From JBOGZD01 sp050697155 (GTDB taxonomy: Bacteria > Actinomycetota > Thermoleophilia > Solirubrobacterales > 70-9): a DNA stretch of 64,000 nt. The notes under the pieces are model-generated. The model searched no databases. It was not told where the DNA came from and saw only the letters and a program-made list of their open reading frames with translations. Where the stretch lies: assembly GCA_050697155.1 (NCBI GenBank), contig JBOGZD010000002.1, positions 5,545-69,544 on the forward strand, in the 5' to 3' direction. Of this stretch, positions 52,001 through 60,857 are shown one piece after another. The position numbers and the translations under genes were made by a program. Numbering within the stretch: position 1 is the stretch's first letter; each line of letters begins with the position of its first letter.

Positions 52001-53568
52001 CAGACCAGCCGCGGGCGAAGCTCGGCGAAGCGCTCGGAGGGATAGCGGCCGTCGAGCATGTCGAGCACGTTCTCGAGCTGCTCGCGGGAGAGCTCCTTGA
52101 ACGGCTCTGCCGCGGTCACCACGCGCTCCGCGTCGTCGAGACGCCACTCGGTGTCGGCGACCATCGAGACGAGGTGCTGCGCGAGCACGTCGAGCGGGTT
52201 GCGCGGGATCACCGTCTCCTCGATCTCGCCGTCGCGCATCCGCCGCGCGACCACGGCGCACTCGAGCAGGTCGGCGCGGAACTTGGGGAAGATGCGCCCC
52301 TTCGAGGTCTCGCCGAGCTGGTGGCCGGCGCGGCCCACCCGCTGCAGGCCGCGCGATACCGACTTCGGCGACTCGACCTGGATCACCAGGTCGACCGCGC
52401 CCATGTCGATCCCCAGCTCGAGCGATGAGGTGGCGACTAGGCACGGAAGCTTGCCGGACTTGAGCAGTTCCTCGACCACGAGGCGCTCCTCGTGGGCAAG
52501 CGAGCCGTGGTGGGCGCGGGCGATCTCGACGAAGGCGTCGTTCGTCGTTCGTCGTTCGTCGTTCGAGCCAGTGGTGCCGGCGTGCTCGGTCGCGGGAAGC
52601 TCTTCCTCGGGCCGTTCGTTGGCGAGCTCGTTGAGGCGTTTGGCCAGGCGTTCGGCGCCGCGGCGGTTGTTGACGAAGATGATCGTCGAGGTGTGCTCTT
52701 GGACCAGGCGCAGGAGCTCCGGGTAGATCGCCGGCCAGATCGAGCGCTGGGTGGGGGCCAGATCGAGCGCTGGGTCGAGCCCCGCGTCCCCCCCGTCGCG
52801 GCGCTTCTCGACCGACGCGTCGGGCTCGGTCATGTCTTCCACCGGGACGACGATCTCCAGGTCGAGCTCCTTGCGGCGCCCGGCGTCGACGATCTCGCAC
52901 TCGCGCCGCGGGCCGACCAGGAACTCGCCGACTCGTTCGAGCGGTCGCTGGGTCGCCGAGAGCCCGATCCGCTGCGGATCCTCGCCTCCCTCGGAGGTGA
53001 CGAGCTGCGAGAGGCGCTCGAGCGTGAGCGCAAGGTGGGCGCCGCGCTTGGACTGCGCGACGGCGTGGATCTCGTCGACGATCACCGCCTCGACCCCGGT
53101 GAGGATCTCGCGCGCCTGCGAGGTGATGATCAGGTAGAGCGACTCCGGTGTGGTGATCAGGATGTCGGGCGGCCGGCGGCGCATCGCCTGGCGCTCGCGC
53201 TGGGGGGTGTCGCCGGTGCGCAGGCCCACGGAGACATCCGCCCCGATTCCCTTCAGCGGCGCCCGCAGGTTGCGCTCGATGTCGTAGGAGAGCGCCTTCA
53301 GCGGGGAGACGTAGACGATCTTCACCCCGGCGCCGAGCTGCTCGGCCTCTTGCGAGAGCTTGTCGATGCCCCACAGAAACGCGGCCAGGGTCTTGCCCGA
53401 GCCCGTGGGCGCGCAGATCAGCGTGTTGGCGTCCGAGGCGATCACCGGCCAGCCCTGGGCCTGGGCAGGCGTCGGCGCCTCGAAGGAGGCCTCGAACCAG
53501 CGCCTGGTGCGCTCGCTGAAGCCGCCCAGCGGGTCTGTCTTCGCAGTCGCTTTCGAGGCCATGCCCAA
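49075..53568 (-). CDS. lhr: Large ATP-dependent helicase Lhr
   Basis: 1497 residues from TTG 53568, or 1495 from ATG 53562. Walker A APTGSGKT (51-58 from the ATG), DEIH (163-166), GLSATQRPLERV, then the winged-helix/Lhr core and long C-terminal domain ending EEQIIAAGFSRQPRRLVASA. A 3'-5' superfamily 2 helicase for DNA and RNA:DNA unwinding. TAGAAT (53576-53581) ends 7 nt before the TTG, favouring it as a leaderless start. A GAACGAC heptamer repeat sits in a linker after RecA-like domain 1. nei follows in the same operon. Confidence 0.94.
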   Translation of the reverse strand: MGMASKATAKTDPLGGFSERTRRWFEASFEAPTPAQAQGWPVIASDANTLICAPTGSGKTLAAFLWGIDKLSQEAEQLGAGVKIVYVSPLKALSYDIERNLRAPLKGIGADVSVGLRTGDTPQRERQAMRRRPPDILITTPESLYLIITSQAREILTGVEAVIVDEIHAVAQSKRGAHLALTLERLSQLVTSEGGEDPQRIGLSATQRPLERVGEFLVGPRRECEIVDAGRRKELDLEIVVPVEDMTEPDASVEKRRDGGDAGLDPALDLAPTQRSIWPAIYPELLRLVQEHTSTIIFVNNRRGAERLAKRLNELANERPEEELPATEHAGTTGSNDERRTTNDAFVEIARAHHGSLAHEERLVVEELLKSGKLPCLVATSSLELGIDMGAVDLVIQVESPKSVSRGLQRVGRAGHQLGETSKGRIFPKFRADLLECAVVARRMRDGEIEETVIPRNPLDVLAQHLVSMVADTEWRLDDAERVVTAAEPFKELSREQLENVLDMLDGRYPSERFAELRPRLVWDRTEGTIRGRKGARQLAVTNAGTIPDRGLYGVHLPDGRRVGELDEEMVYEARPGQTFLLGATTWRIEDITRDRVIVTPAPGAPGAVPFWRGDGVGRPPELGRAIGAFAREAVSTDAKTLATDFDLDRRAAENLLAYLHEQQAATRVVPSDETLVVERFRDEIGDWRLCVLSPFGGRVHAAWGLALAARIRDQLDLEADAIWSDDGIVVHLPDADEPPDADMVLLEPDEVEDLVVRELAGSALFGARFRENAARSLLIPRAYPGKRTPLWQQRLRAQSLLEVAKEFPRFPVILETYRECLRDVLDLPALQELLRDLHSRRISLVEVETQTASPFASSLLFDYVATYMYEGDTPNAERRAAALALDRELLSELLGADELRELIDPEALEEVERSLQLRHPDVLAKDRDALQQVLRRLGDLSADELAERTAEGFSSASMLAKLERERRAVAVRIAGEERWIAGEDAGLYRDALGVPPPGGLPDSFLEEVPDAMLALVRRYARTHGPFPTGQPQRRYGVDLAPALKLLERSGELVRGELLPGGSEREWCDADVLRRLRRASVAALRQEAEAVDRAELARFLPAWQNVDAHRPAGGPDRLREALAPLQGIALTPEVWERDVLPRRLGAYSPAWIDQLTTGGELVWIGAGSVGRTGRVALYFREDVRIAGPPPANAKLERPEGEVHEAIRERLAESPSFWVDLVTDLEPEREELHAALWDLVWAGEATNDAFAPLRARRLAAVGGSRRPQRRFGSRRGPGGETIQGRWSLTESLFRNAPAQGPRARAQAELMLERYGIVTRETVLAEGVPGGLASLYGELSNLEMLGTARRGYFVEGLGGAQFALAGAIERLRGLPHRDGDYLVLAATDPAQPYGATLPWPKRPEGRRPARTAGAYVLLRDGNPILYVERGGKGIVRLVEVEGETLVEAISQLAEAAREGLIPKLGIERVDGEPVIGSGLEEQIIAAGFSRQPRRLVASA
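52537..52564 (+). repeat. Heptamer tandem repeat GTCGTTC inside lhr
   Basis: Four perfect GTCGTTC units (GAACGAC on the coding strand), encoding SNDERRTTNDAF. As in ileS, the unit length is not a multiple of three, so each unit change shifts the frame. Confidence 0.85.
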
Positions 53569-53617
53569 CCGACCGATTCTACGCACCCTCCCCGGCGGGC
53601 CGGATAGCCTGCGGCGC

Positions 53618-54022
53618 GTGGCGGAGATCGACTGGGAGCGGCGGCTGCGCGAGGGGATCGAGGCCTACAACCGCGGCGATTGGGAAGCGGTGCTCACCGA
53701 TGCCAGCGACGACATCGAGCTCCAGCGCGCCGACATCTCGCCCGAGGCGCGAGACATCGTTCGCGGCCGCGAGCGAGTGCTCGAGTACTTCCGCCCCGAG
53801 GTCTTCGAGGACCAGCGCATCGACCTTCGCGAGATCGAGATCGGCGACGGCGCCGTCTACATGAGCATGCGGTTCAGCGCACGCGGCGCGGGCAGCGGAA
53901 TCCCGGTCGAGATCGATTCGTACGCCGTCTACCGGATCGCCGACGACCTCCTCACCCGTCTGGAGATCTACGCCGACGAGCCCGAGGCCCGCGCCGCGGC
54001 CGGGCTGACCTCACCCCCGTGA
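53618..54022 (+). CDS. SnoaL/NTF2-like protein
   Basis: 134 residues with an alpha-plus-beta cone: EGIEAYNRGDWEAVLTDASDDIELQRADI, then VRGRERVLEYFRPEVFEDQRIDLREIEIGDGAVYMSMRFSARGAGSGIPVEIDSYAVYRIADDLLTRLEIYADEPEA. Function unknown; many such proteins are small-molecule isomerases or binding proteins. TAGCCT (53605-53610) ends 7 nt before GTG 53618. Divergent from lhr, with the two -10 boxes 23 bp apart. Confidence 0.8.
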   Translation: MAEIDWERRLREGIEAYNRGDWEAVLTDASDDIELQRADISPEARDIVRGRERVLEYFRPEVFEDQRIDLREIEIGDGAVYMSMRFSARGAGSGIPVEIDSYAVYRIADDLLTRLEIYADEPEARAAAGLTSPP

Positions 54023-54083
54023 ACCAACCGGGTCTGCATCCGCCTGGCGGACGCGAATCCGGTCAGTTCGCCACTCCTCCTCG

Positions 54084-55079
54084 CTAGCCCAGCGCGCGGC
54101 CGTACTGGCGCTCGTAGTAGGCGCGGTAGTCGCCCGAGCGGATCTCCGACCACCAGGCCTCGTTCGCGCGGTACCAGTCGACCGTCCGAGCGAGGCCGTC
54201 GTCGAAGTCGACGGACGGCTCCCAGCCGAGCTCGCGGGTGCGCTCGGATGACAATGAGTAGCGTCGGTCGTGGCCGAGGCGGTCCTCGACCAGCTCGATC
54301 AGCGACTCGTCGCGGTCGGTGAGCGCGAGGATTCGCTTGACCACGTCGAGGTTGGCGAGCTCGTCCGGGCCGCCGACGTTGTAGACCTCGCCCGGCTTGC
54401 CGCGGGCGAGCACCAGGTCGATCGCGGCGGCGAAGTCCTCGACCCAGAGCCAGTTGCGGACCTGGAGCCCATCGCCGTAGACGGGCAGCGGGTCACCCGC
54501 GAGCGCGTTGAGGATGCAGAGCGGGATCAGCTTCTCTGGGTACTGGCGCGGCCCGTAGTTGTTCGAGGCGCGCACCGTGAGCGCCTCGGCGCCGTAGGTG
54601 TGCTGGAACGCGCCGACGAGCAGATCGCCGGCGGCCTTCGAGGCCGAGTACGGCGACGAGGGAGCGAGCGGCGAGTCCTCGGTGAACGAGCCCTCGGCGA
54701 TCGAGCCGTAGACCTCGTCGGTCGAGACCTGGAGATGGCGGATGCCGGCGTCGCGCGCGGCCTCGAGCAGGACGAAGGTGCCGAAGACGTCGGTCTGGAG
54801 GAACTCGCCCGGCGACTCGATCGAGCGGTCGACGTGCGACTCGGCGGCGAAGTTGACCACGGCCTCGCAGCCGTCGAGCGCGGCCCGCGCCGCCTCGCGA
54901 TCGGCGATGTCACCGACGACCAGCTCACAGCGCTCCGGGTCGGGCCCATCGAGGTTCTCGCGCCGCCCGGCATAGGTGAGCTTGTCGAGCACGCGCACCG
55001 CATCCTCCGGGTAGTGCTCGAGCCGGTGACGGACGTAGGCCGAGCCGATGAAGCCGGCTCCGCCGGTGACCAGGATCAC
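54084..55079 (-). CDS. rfbB: dTDP-glucose 4,6-dehydratase
   Basis: 331 residues, extended SDR. VTGGAGFIGSAYVRH, NFAAESHVDRSI, the catalytic region STDEVYGS and YSASKAAGDLLV, and NNYGPRQYPEKLIPL are diagnostic. Second step of dTDP-L-rhamnose synthesis. GTG 55079 overlaps the rfbD stop (GTGA), so the three rml genes are translationally linked. Confidence 0.95.
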   Translation of the reverse strand: MILVTGGAGFIGSAYVRHRLEHYPEDAVRVLDKLTYAGRRENLDGPDPERCELVVGDIADREAARAALDGCEAVVNFAAESHVDRSIESPGEFLQTDVFGTFVLLEAARDAGIRHLQVSTDEVYGSIAEGSFTEDSPLAPSSPYSASKAAGDLLVGAFQHTYGAEALTVRASNNYGPRQYPEKLIPLCILNALAGDPLPVYGDGLQVRNWLWVEDFAAAIDLVLARGKPGEVYNVGGPDELANLDVVKRILALTDRDESLIELVEDRLGHDRRYSLSSERTRELGWEPSVDFDDGLARTVDWYRANEAWWSEIRSGDYRAYYERQYGRALG

Positions 55080-55969
55080 GGCCGCCGAACCTCCTCGGCC
55101 GCGGTCGACCCACCGAAGCGCCCGGTGGAGCCCCTCCCGGCACGCGCCGCCAGGTACTCGGTGAGCCCCTGGCGCCAGCCCGGCAGCTCGATCGGGTCCG
55201 GGCGCTCGCTGGCGAGAACCGAGTACGCCGGTCGCGGCGCCGGTCGCGCGAGCATCTCCGTGGTTGCGGCCATCACCCGGGTCTCGAGCCCGGACTGATC
55301 GAAGATCTCCTGGGCAAACTCGTACCAGGAGCACGAGCCGGCGGCGGCGAGGTGGTGGATGCCGTGGTCCTCGGACTCGGCGAGCAGGGCGAGCGCCGGA
55401 GCGAGGTGGGCGGTGTAGGTCGGACACCCGACCTGGTCGGAGACGACCAGCACCTCCGGGCCCTCGCCGGCGAGCCGCAGCATCGTCTCGACGAAGTTCG
55501 GGCCATGGAGCCCGAACAGCCACGAGGAGCGCACGATCAGGTGACGCGGGTTGGCGATCGCCACCGCGGTCTCGCCCGCCTGCTTCGAGCGTCCGTAGGC
55601 GGAGAGAGCCGCGGGCAGGTCGGACTCGACGTAGGGCCGCTTGCTGCGGCCGTCGAAGACGTAGTCGCTCGAGACGTGGACGACCGTCGCACCGCGCTCG
55701 GCGCTGGCCGCGGCGACGATGCCGGCGCCGGTGTCGTTCACCCGCATCGCCCCGCGTTCGTCGGCCTCGGCGCCGTCGACGTCAGTCCAGGCGGCGCAGT
55801 TGATCACGGCATCCGGGCGGCAGCGGGCGAGCGCCTCGTCGACGGCGAGGCCGTCGGTGATCTCCAGGTCGGCGTGGGTGAGCGCGATCACGTCGTGATC
55901 GCGGCCGAGGCAGGACGCGACCACGTCGCGCCCGAGCATCCCGCCGGCCCCTGTGACCAGCACCTTCAA
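55076..55969 (-). CDS. rfbD: dTDP-4-dehydrorhamnose reductase
   Basis: 297 residues. VLVTGAGGMLGRDVV, INCAAWTDVDGAEAD, VSSDYVFDG, YGRSKQAGE (catalytic Tyr/Lys) and SSWLFGLHGPNFVETML are the RmlD blocks. Final step of dTDP-L-rhamnose synthesis. TTG 55969 overlaps the rfbA stop. No rfbC (3,5-epimerase) is in the cluster, so it must be encoded elsewhere. Confidence 0.93.
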   Translation of the reverse strand: MKVLVTGAGGMLGRDVVASCLGRDHDVIALTHADLEITDGLAVDEALARCRPDAVINCAAWTDVDGAEADERGAMRVNDTGAGIVAAASAERGATVVHVSSDYVFDGRSKRPYVESDLPAALSAYGRSKQAGETAVAIANPRHLIVRSSWLFGLHGPNFVETMLRLAGEGPEVLVVSDQVGCPTYTAHLAPALALLAESEDHGIHHLAAAGSCSWYEFAQEIFDQSGLETRVMAATTEMLARPAPRPAYSVLASERPDPIELPGWRQGLTEYLAARAGRGSTGRFGGSTAAEEVRRP

Positions 55970-57039
55970 GGGATGTGGATCTCCGAGTTGTCGCCGACGA
56001 TCATCCGCATCGTCTTCGGCATCTCCTCGCCGCGCGCGAGCCTTACGTTGCGCCCCAGCAGGCTCGCCTCCATGCGGGTGCCGAGATCCGAGATGCGCGC
56101 CCCGGCGAGCAGGATCGAATGCTCGATCTCCGAGCCGCTGATCTCGCAGTCGCGGTCGATCGAGGTGTAGGGGCCAACGTAGGAGTCCATGATCCGGCTC
56201 CCGGCCCCGACGATCGCCGGCCCGCGCACCAGCGAGCGCTCGAGCCGCGCCCCGGGCTCGATCACGACCCGTCCCTCGACCCGTGAGTCGACCAGCTCGC
56301 CTTCCATCCGGCGGTCGATGTCCTCGAGCACCAATCGGTTCGCCTCCAGCATGTCGGCGAGCTGGCCCGTGTCCTTCCACCAGCCGCTCACGGTGTGGCT
56401 CTCGACCCTGCTTCCGGAGTCGATCAGGCCCTGGATCGCGTCGGTGATCTCGAGCTCGTCGCGCCACGAGGGCTCGATCGCACGCGCGGCGCCGTAGATC
56501 GCGGGCGTGAACATGTAGACGCCCACCAGAGCCATGTCGCTCGGCGGTTGCTGCGGCTTCTCGACCAGGCGCACCACCCGACCCCCGTCGAGCTCGGCGA
56601 CGCCGTAGTGCCAGGGGTCGGGAACCTTGGTGAGCAGGATGAGCGCCTCGGGCTCGTGCTCGCGAAACGCGCCGACCAGCTCGGTGATCCCGTCGCGAAG
56701 CAGGTTGTCGCCCAGGTACATCACGAACGGCGAGGTCCCGAGGAAGCCCTCCGCGGTCAGCACCGCGTGGGCGAGACCGAGCGGACGCTCCTGGGGGATG
56801 TAGGTGATCTTGGCCCCGAACCGCGACCCGTCGCCGGCGGCGTCGCGGATCTCGTCGCCGGTCTCGGGAGCGATCACGATCCCGATCTCGCTGATCCCTG
56901 CCTCGACCAGCGCCTCGATGCCGTAGAAGAGCACCGGCTTGTTGGCGACGGGGACGAGCTGCTTCGCCGAGGTGTGGGTGATCGGGCGCAGTCGCGTGCC
57001 CGCGCCCCCAGAGAGGATCAGCCCCTTGAGAGTCTCCAT
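55966..57039 (-). CDS. rfbA: Glucose-1-phosphate thymidylyltransferase, long form
   Basis: 357 residues. LSGGAGTRLRPITHTSAKQLVPVANKPVLFYGIE is the nucleotidyltransferase signature; YLGDNLLRDGI and VEKPQQPPSDMALVGVYMF follow. The C-terminal extension (VEGRVVIEPGARLERSLVRGPAIVGAGSRI) is a left-handed beta-helix, as in the StrD-like long group rather than the shorter enterobacterial RmlA. First gene of rfbA-rfbD-rfbB. TAGCCT (57050-57055) lies 10 nt before the ATG. Confidence 0.93.
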   Translation of the reverse strand: METLKGLILSGGAGTRLRPITHTSAKQLVPVANKPVLFYGIEALVEAGISEIGIVIAPETGDEIRDAAGDGSRFGAKITYIPQERPLGLAHAVLTAEGFLGTSPFVMYLGDNLLRDGITELVGAFREHEPEALILLTKVPDPWHYGVAELDGGRVVRLVEKPQQPPSDMALVGVYMFTPAIYGAARAIEPSWRDELEITDAIQGLIDSGSRVESHTVSGWWKDTGQLADMLEANRLVLEDIDRRMEGELVDSRVEGRVVIEPGARLERSLVRGPAIVGAGSRIMDSYVGPYTSIDRDCEISGSEIEHSILLAGARISDLGTRMEASLLGRNVRLARGEEMPKTMRMIVGDNSEIHIP

Positions 57040-57086
57040 GGGCCGCGCAAGGCTAGCGCCGGGACCCTCGCCGCCCCGGCGCGCCT

Positions 57087-57557
57087 TCAGTAGGTGCCGC
57101 CGAGCTTGCGGTGGTCCCAGGTGGCGGTTCGGATCGGCCGAAAGCGAACCGCGACCCGCTTCGCCGCCTGCGCCTGCATCGCGACCGCCGCGTCGCCCTC
57201 GATCGAGTCGATCCCCTCCGTGTAGCGCAGGGTGAGCTCCTTGCCGAACTCGAGCACACTCTCCGGATCGCGCACGAGCTCGGCCTCGGCCTCGATCTGG
57301 ACCCCGCGTAGCTCCGTGTACTCGAACCCAGTCTCGACCAACAGGGTTGCCCGGGGATCGCGTTCGAGGTTGCAGATCTTCTGCGCCTTCGCGTAGCTCC
57401 AGGTCCAGATCTCGCCGTCGCGCAGGACGTACCACATCGGCATCGAGTGCGGCCACCCGCGCGGGCCGAGCGTCGAGACGACGACCACGCGCTCGCTCTC
57501 GAGCAGCTCGCGCTGCTCCGCGGGGCTGAGCTTGATCTGATCGCGCCGGCTCGGCAT
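57087..57557 (-). CDS. PPOX-class flavin/F420-binding oxidoreductase-like protein
   Basis: 156 residues with the split-barrel fold of the pyridoxamine 5'-phosphate oxidase family: VVVVSTLGPRGWPHSMPMWYVLRDGEIWTWSYAKAQKICNLERDPRATLLVETG. Actinobacterial members of this kind often bind F420 or FMN; the cofactor cannot be read from sequence. It starts 4 nt after the penicillin acylase stop, so the two are cotranscribed. Confidence 0.82.
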   Translation of the reverse strand: MPSRRDQIKLSPAEQRELLESERVVVVSTLGPRGWPHSMPMWYVLRDGEIWTWSYAKAQKICNLERDPRATLLVETGFEYTELRGVQIEAEAELVRDPESVLEFGKELTLRYTEGIDSIEGDAAVAMQAQAAKRVAVRFRPIRTATWDHRKLGGTY

Positions 57558-57561
57558 CGCC

Positions 57562-59961
57562 CTATCCGGAACGCTCCGGCGTCAGCTCCAGGACGCGCCA
57601 GGGGCCTTCGCCCGCCATCCGCTGCGTCTCGCCGGCCAGCCAGCGTGGTTGGAGATCGTCGTAGTGGCCGCTCGCGGGGTGGCCGGACTGGCCGGCGAAC
57701 TGCTGCCAGCGCGAGCGCTCCGGCTCGCGCGGATCGGCGAGCATGCGCCAGGCCGGCGCCCAGATCGCGCGATAGGGAGCGTGCGGGTCCCAGCCAACCT
57801 GGGTCACGGTCTCCTGAGCGCCGCCGACCTCGAGCGTGCGATTGAAGATCAACGCCAGCAGCGGGTTCGCCGCGCCGAGCGCGTGCTCGAACTCGAGCGC
57901 GTGCACGCGGCCCCAGCGCCATGCGGCCGGGTTGGGTCCGAAACGCTCCGACAGGTCGTCGAGCGCCCCCCGCAGCGCATCGAGAACGAGCTCGTCCCAC
58001 GGTCGTCCGACCAACTCGTCGTCGCCCTCCGCCCACAGCGCGAGCAGGTGCGACTGCCAGCGCCACGGCGAGGCGACGTGGGTGCTGAAGCCGTTGTCGG
58101 CGCGGTCGAGCCAACGCTCGGCCAGATCCCTGTCACGGATCACTTCGCGGGCGAAGAGCCGGCCCAGCCGGAGGGTGAACGCTTGGTAGATCGAGGCACC
58201 GATCGAGTCCGGGTCCATGCGCCCGTCCCAGCTGCGCAGGCGCTCGATCGCCGCGATCTCGCGCTGGTGCAGCGGGACGTCGCCGGGCTGCTCGCCCAGC
58301 CGGGCCAGCCGGTGCGCGGTCTCCAATCCCGGGATCGAGAGCAGGTCGAGCTGCAGCTCGCCGAACCCGGCGAGGTCGTGGTCGTCGCGCGGCCGCAGCA
58401 GGTCCTCGATCCGCCGCGCCCGGTAGCCGTCGAGGTAGTCGCTGGTGATGTGATGCGGATAGTCGTTCGGCACGATCCGGTTGTTGGCGGTGACCAGGTA
58501 TCCGCTGTCGGGGTCGGTGAGCTCGGGAAGCTCGTCGTAGGGCACCCAGCCGTCCCATTCGTGGTCAGCCGTCCAGCCCGGCTTTGGCAGGTCGGGGCAG
58601 TCGCCGCGGCGCAGCGGGAGGCGGCCGATCAGCTTGTAGCCGATCGACCCGTGGCGGTCGGCCCAGATGAGATTGGAGACCGGCGCGTTGTGGGGCTCGA
58701 GCGACGCGATCAGCTCGGGCCCGTTGGTCACCCCGAGCCCGCCCAGGCTGGCGCCGGTCACCGTCGGCAGCGTAAGCGCCGACCAGCTCAGCGCCAGCGG
58801 CTCGGCGGGGTCGGCGCGCAGCGCCTCGTTGACGATCGGGCCGTGATGGGTGGAGCGAACCAGAAGCCGCTCGGGCGCTGCGCGGCCGCGAACCGCGATC
58901 TCCTCCTCGGTCAGCTCCAGCGGGCGCCGCTCGCCCTCGAACTCATAGGTGTCGGCGTCGATTCGCTCGACGTAAAGGTCCATCACGTCGGCGAGCACGT
59001 TGGTGATCGACCAGGCGACGTCGTTGTTCTGGCCGAAGACGATCCCGAGCCGGCCCGGGAACGAGGCGCCGCGGCAGAACCGCTCGCCGAGGTAGACGCC
59101 GAGCTGGTAGGTGATCCCAGGCATGCTCGGCGGCAGGTGGGGGTCGCCGGCCGTCAACGGACCGCCGGTCGCCGAGCGCGAGCCCGCGACCGCCCAGTTG
59201 TTCGAGCCGGTTGCCTCGGCGGCGAATCCGAGCGTCTCGCGCAGGCTCGCGATCTGCTCGGCGAGCGCGGCGCCGTCGCCACGCCAGGGCTCGCCGGGCG
59301 CGAGCACGACCGGGTTGCCGGCCGGATACCCGGGGTCGAGCCGGGCGGCCAGCTCGGGGCCGATCTCGCGGGTCATGTCGGCGCGCAGCAGCTCGCGCTC
59401 CCAGTTGGTCGAGAGGCCGAGGCTGAGCAGCTTCGTGATCGTCAGCGTGTCCGCCGGGCGCCAAGGCTCGAAGTCGAGGCGCAGTAGCTGCAGCTCGATC
59501 GGGGGCGCCGCGGCCGTCGCGGCGGCCGCGTTGACGCCGGCCGAGTATGCCTCGAGCGCGGCCTCGATCTCCGGCGCGAGCGCCGCCTCCTCGCGCAGCG
59601 CCACCCGGCGCAGCCCCAGTGTGCGCACGAAGCGGTCGAGGGCCAGCCCCTCGGGGCCGGCCATCTCGGCAACGGTGCCGCAGGCGAAGCGCCGGTAGAG
59701 GTCGAGCTGCCAGAGGCGGTCCTGGCCGTGGCAGAACCCCTGCCCGAACCAGAGGTCGTGCATGGAGCGGGCGCGGATGTGAGGCACCCCCCAGCGATCG
59801 CGCCGCACCTCGACCCTGTCCTCGAGCCCCGCGAGCTCGACCCGCCCGCTCGCGCGCGGAAGCGGGCGACGGAAGAGCTGGTACCAGAGGCCGGCCCCCG
59901 CGGCCGCGAGGGCCGCAAGCCCGGCGCCGGAGAGGAATTTCGGCGACGGTCCACCGAACAC
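57562..59961 (-). CDS. Penicillin acylase family (Ntn) hydrolase
   Basis: 799-residue precursor. A hydrophobic N-terminus (LSGAGLAALAAAGAGLWYQLF) may anchor or export it. The A-chain includes WGVPHIRARSMHDLWFGQGFCHGQDRLWQLDLYRR; self-cleavage is expected before S253 in EATGSNNWAVAG, the new N-terminal nucleophile of the B-chain, followed by DPHLPPSMPGITYQLGVYL. Family members cleave penicillins, acyl-homoserine lactones or other amides. TAGAGT (59968-59973) ends 6 nt before GTG 59961. Confidence 0.9.
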   Translation of the reverse strand: MFGGPSPKFLSGAGLAALAAAGAGLWYQLFRRPLPRASGRVELAGLEDRVEVRRDRWGVPHIRARSMHDLWFGQGFCHGQDRLWQLDLYRRFACGTVAEMAGPEGLALDRFVRTLGLRRVALREEAALAPEIEAALEAYSAGVNAAAATAAAPPIELQLLRLDFEPWRPADTLTITKLLSLGLSTNWERELLRADMTREIGPELAARLDPGYPAGNPVVLAPGEPWRGDGAALAEQIASLRETLGFAAEATGSNNWAVAGSRSATGGPLTAGDPHLPPSMPGITYQLGVYLGERFCRGASFPGRLGIVFGQNNDVAWSITNVLADVMDLYVERIDADTYEFEGERRPLELTEEEIAVRGRAAPERLLVRSTHHGPIVNEALRADPAEPLALSWSALTLPTVTGASLGGLGVTNGPELIASLEPHNAPVSNLIWADRHGSIGYKLIGRLPLRRGDCPDLPKPGWTADHEWDGWVPYDELPELTDPDSGYLVTANNRIVPNDYPHHITSDYLDGYRARRIEDLLRPRDDHDLAGFGELQLDLLSIPGLETAHRLARLGEQPGDVPLHQREIAAIERLRSWDGRMDPDSIGASIYQAFTLRLGRLFAREVIRDRDLAERWLDRADNGFSTHVASPWRWQSHLLALWAEGDDELVGRPWDELVLDALRGALDDLSERFGPNPAAWRWGRVHALEFEHALGAANPLLALIFNRTLEVGGAQETVTQVGWDPHAPYRAIWAPAWRMLADPREPERSRWQQFAGQSGHPASGHYDDLQPRWLAGETQRMAGEGPWRVLELTPERSG

Positions 59962-60003
59962 GCGGAAACTCTAGTGGGGGGTGGGGGCGCCGGTCGGCGC
60001 CGA

Positions 60004-60804
60004 TCAGTCGACGAGCTCGGCGATCGCCACCGCGCCCTCCGCCTCGAGCTTCTCCAGGTGTGCCTGCATCACCACCGCCGCCGCCGGGCGGAGCTCGGGC
60101 GGGACGTCGTCCCAGGCGCGATCGAGCAGCCGTTCGCGGGAGCGCTCTCCCTCGGCGAGCGCCGCGATCAGCTTGCGCTCGCGGTCGAGCCGGTGCTCGA
60201 GGTACTCGCTGACCCGCTCAAAGGGATCGGTGATGAAGGGGCCGTGGCCAGGACAGAGCAGCTCGAGCTCGAGCTGCTGCAGGAGTCGCAACGAGTCCAG
60301 GTAGGCGGCGAGCGAGCCGCCATCGGGTGGGACGAAGCTCGAGCCGCGGCCGAGGACCAGGTCCCCGCAGAACCCGACCCCGTCGCGGACGAGGCAGACG
60401 TGGTCGATCGCGTGGCCCGGGGTGGGCACGACGTCGAAGGCGCCGACGCGCTCGTGGCGGGCTCGCTGCGAGCCCTCCTCATCCGCGCCGGCCCCACTGG
60501 TCACAGAGGACTCGTCGCCGCCGCCGACCTGGCCCCAGAGCAGCGGGGCGCCGAGCAGCGGGCAGGCGGCCGAGTGATCTATGTGCGAGTGGGTGAGCAG
60601 CACCCCGGCCACCCCGCCCCGCCGGGTGGCCGCGCGAAGGACCGCGTCGACGTGGCCGCCGTCGGCAGGGCCGGGATCGATCACGTAGACGCCGCTCGCG
60701 GGCGCGCCGACGACATACGTGTTGGTGCCCTCGAGGGTCATCGGCCCCGGATTGGGGGCGACGATCCGCTCGATCTCCGGATGCCCGGGAGGCGAGTCTG
60801 TCAA
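60004..60804 (-). CDS. MBL-fold metallo-hydrolase (LACTB2-like)
   Basis: 266 residues. Zinc-binding THSHIDH at 71-77, the later His in TPGHAIDHVC and Asp in FCGDLVLGRG, then CPGHGPFI. The C-terminal winged-helix-like tail (REWDD-type region here RAWDDVPPELRPAAAVVMQAHLEKLEAEGAV) matches LACTB2 relatives, some of which are nucleases. Start TTG 60804 has a weak GGAG site 6 nt upstream. Confidence 0.86.
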   Translation of the reverse strand: MTDSPPGHPEIERIVAPNPGPMTLEGTNTYVVGAPASGVYVIDPGPADGGHVDAVLRAATRRGGVAGVLLTHSHIDHSAACPLLGAPLLWGQVGGGDESSVTSGAGADEEGSQRARHERVGAFDVVPTPGHAIDHVCLVRDGVGFCGDLVLGRGSSFVPPDGGSLAAYLDSLRLLQQLELELLCPGHGPFITDPFERVSEYLEHRLDRERKLIAALAEGERSRERLLDRAWDDVPPELRPAAAVVMQAHLEKLEAEGAVAIAELVD

Positions 60805-60857
60805 TGAAGGCTCCGCGCCCAGACGGTCGTCTACCCCCCTACCCGGTTGCGAGGCCC

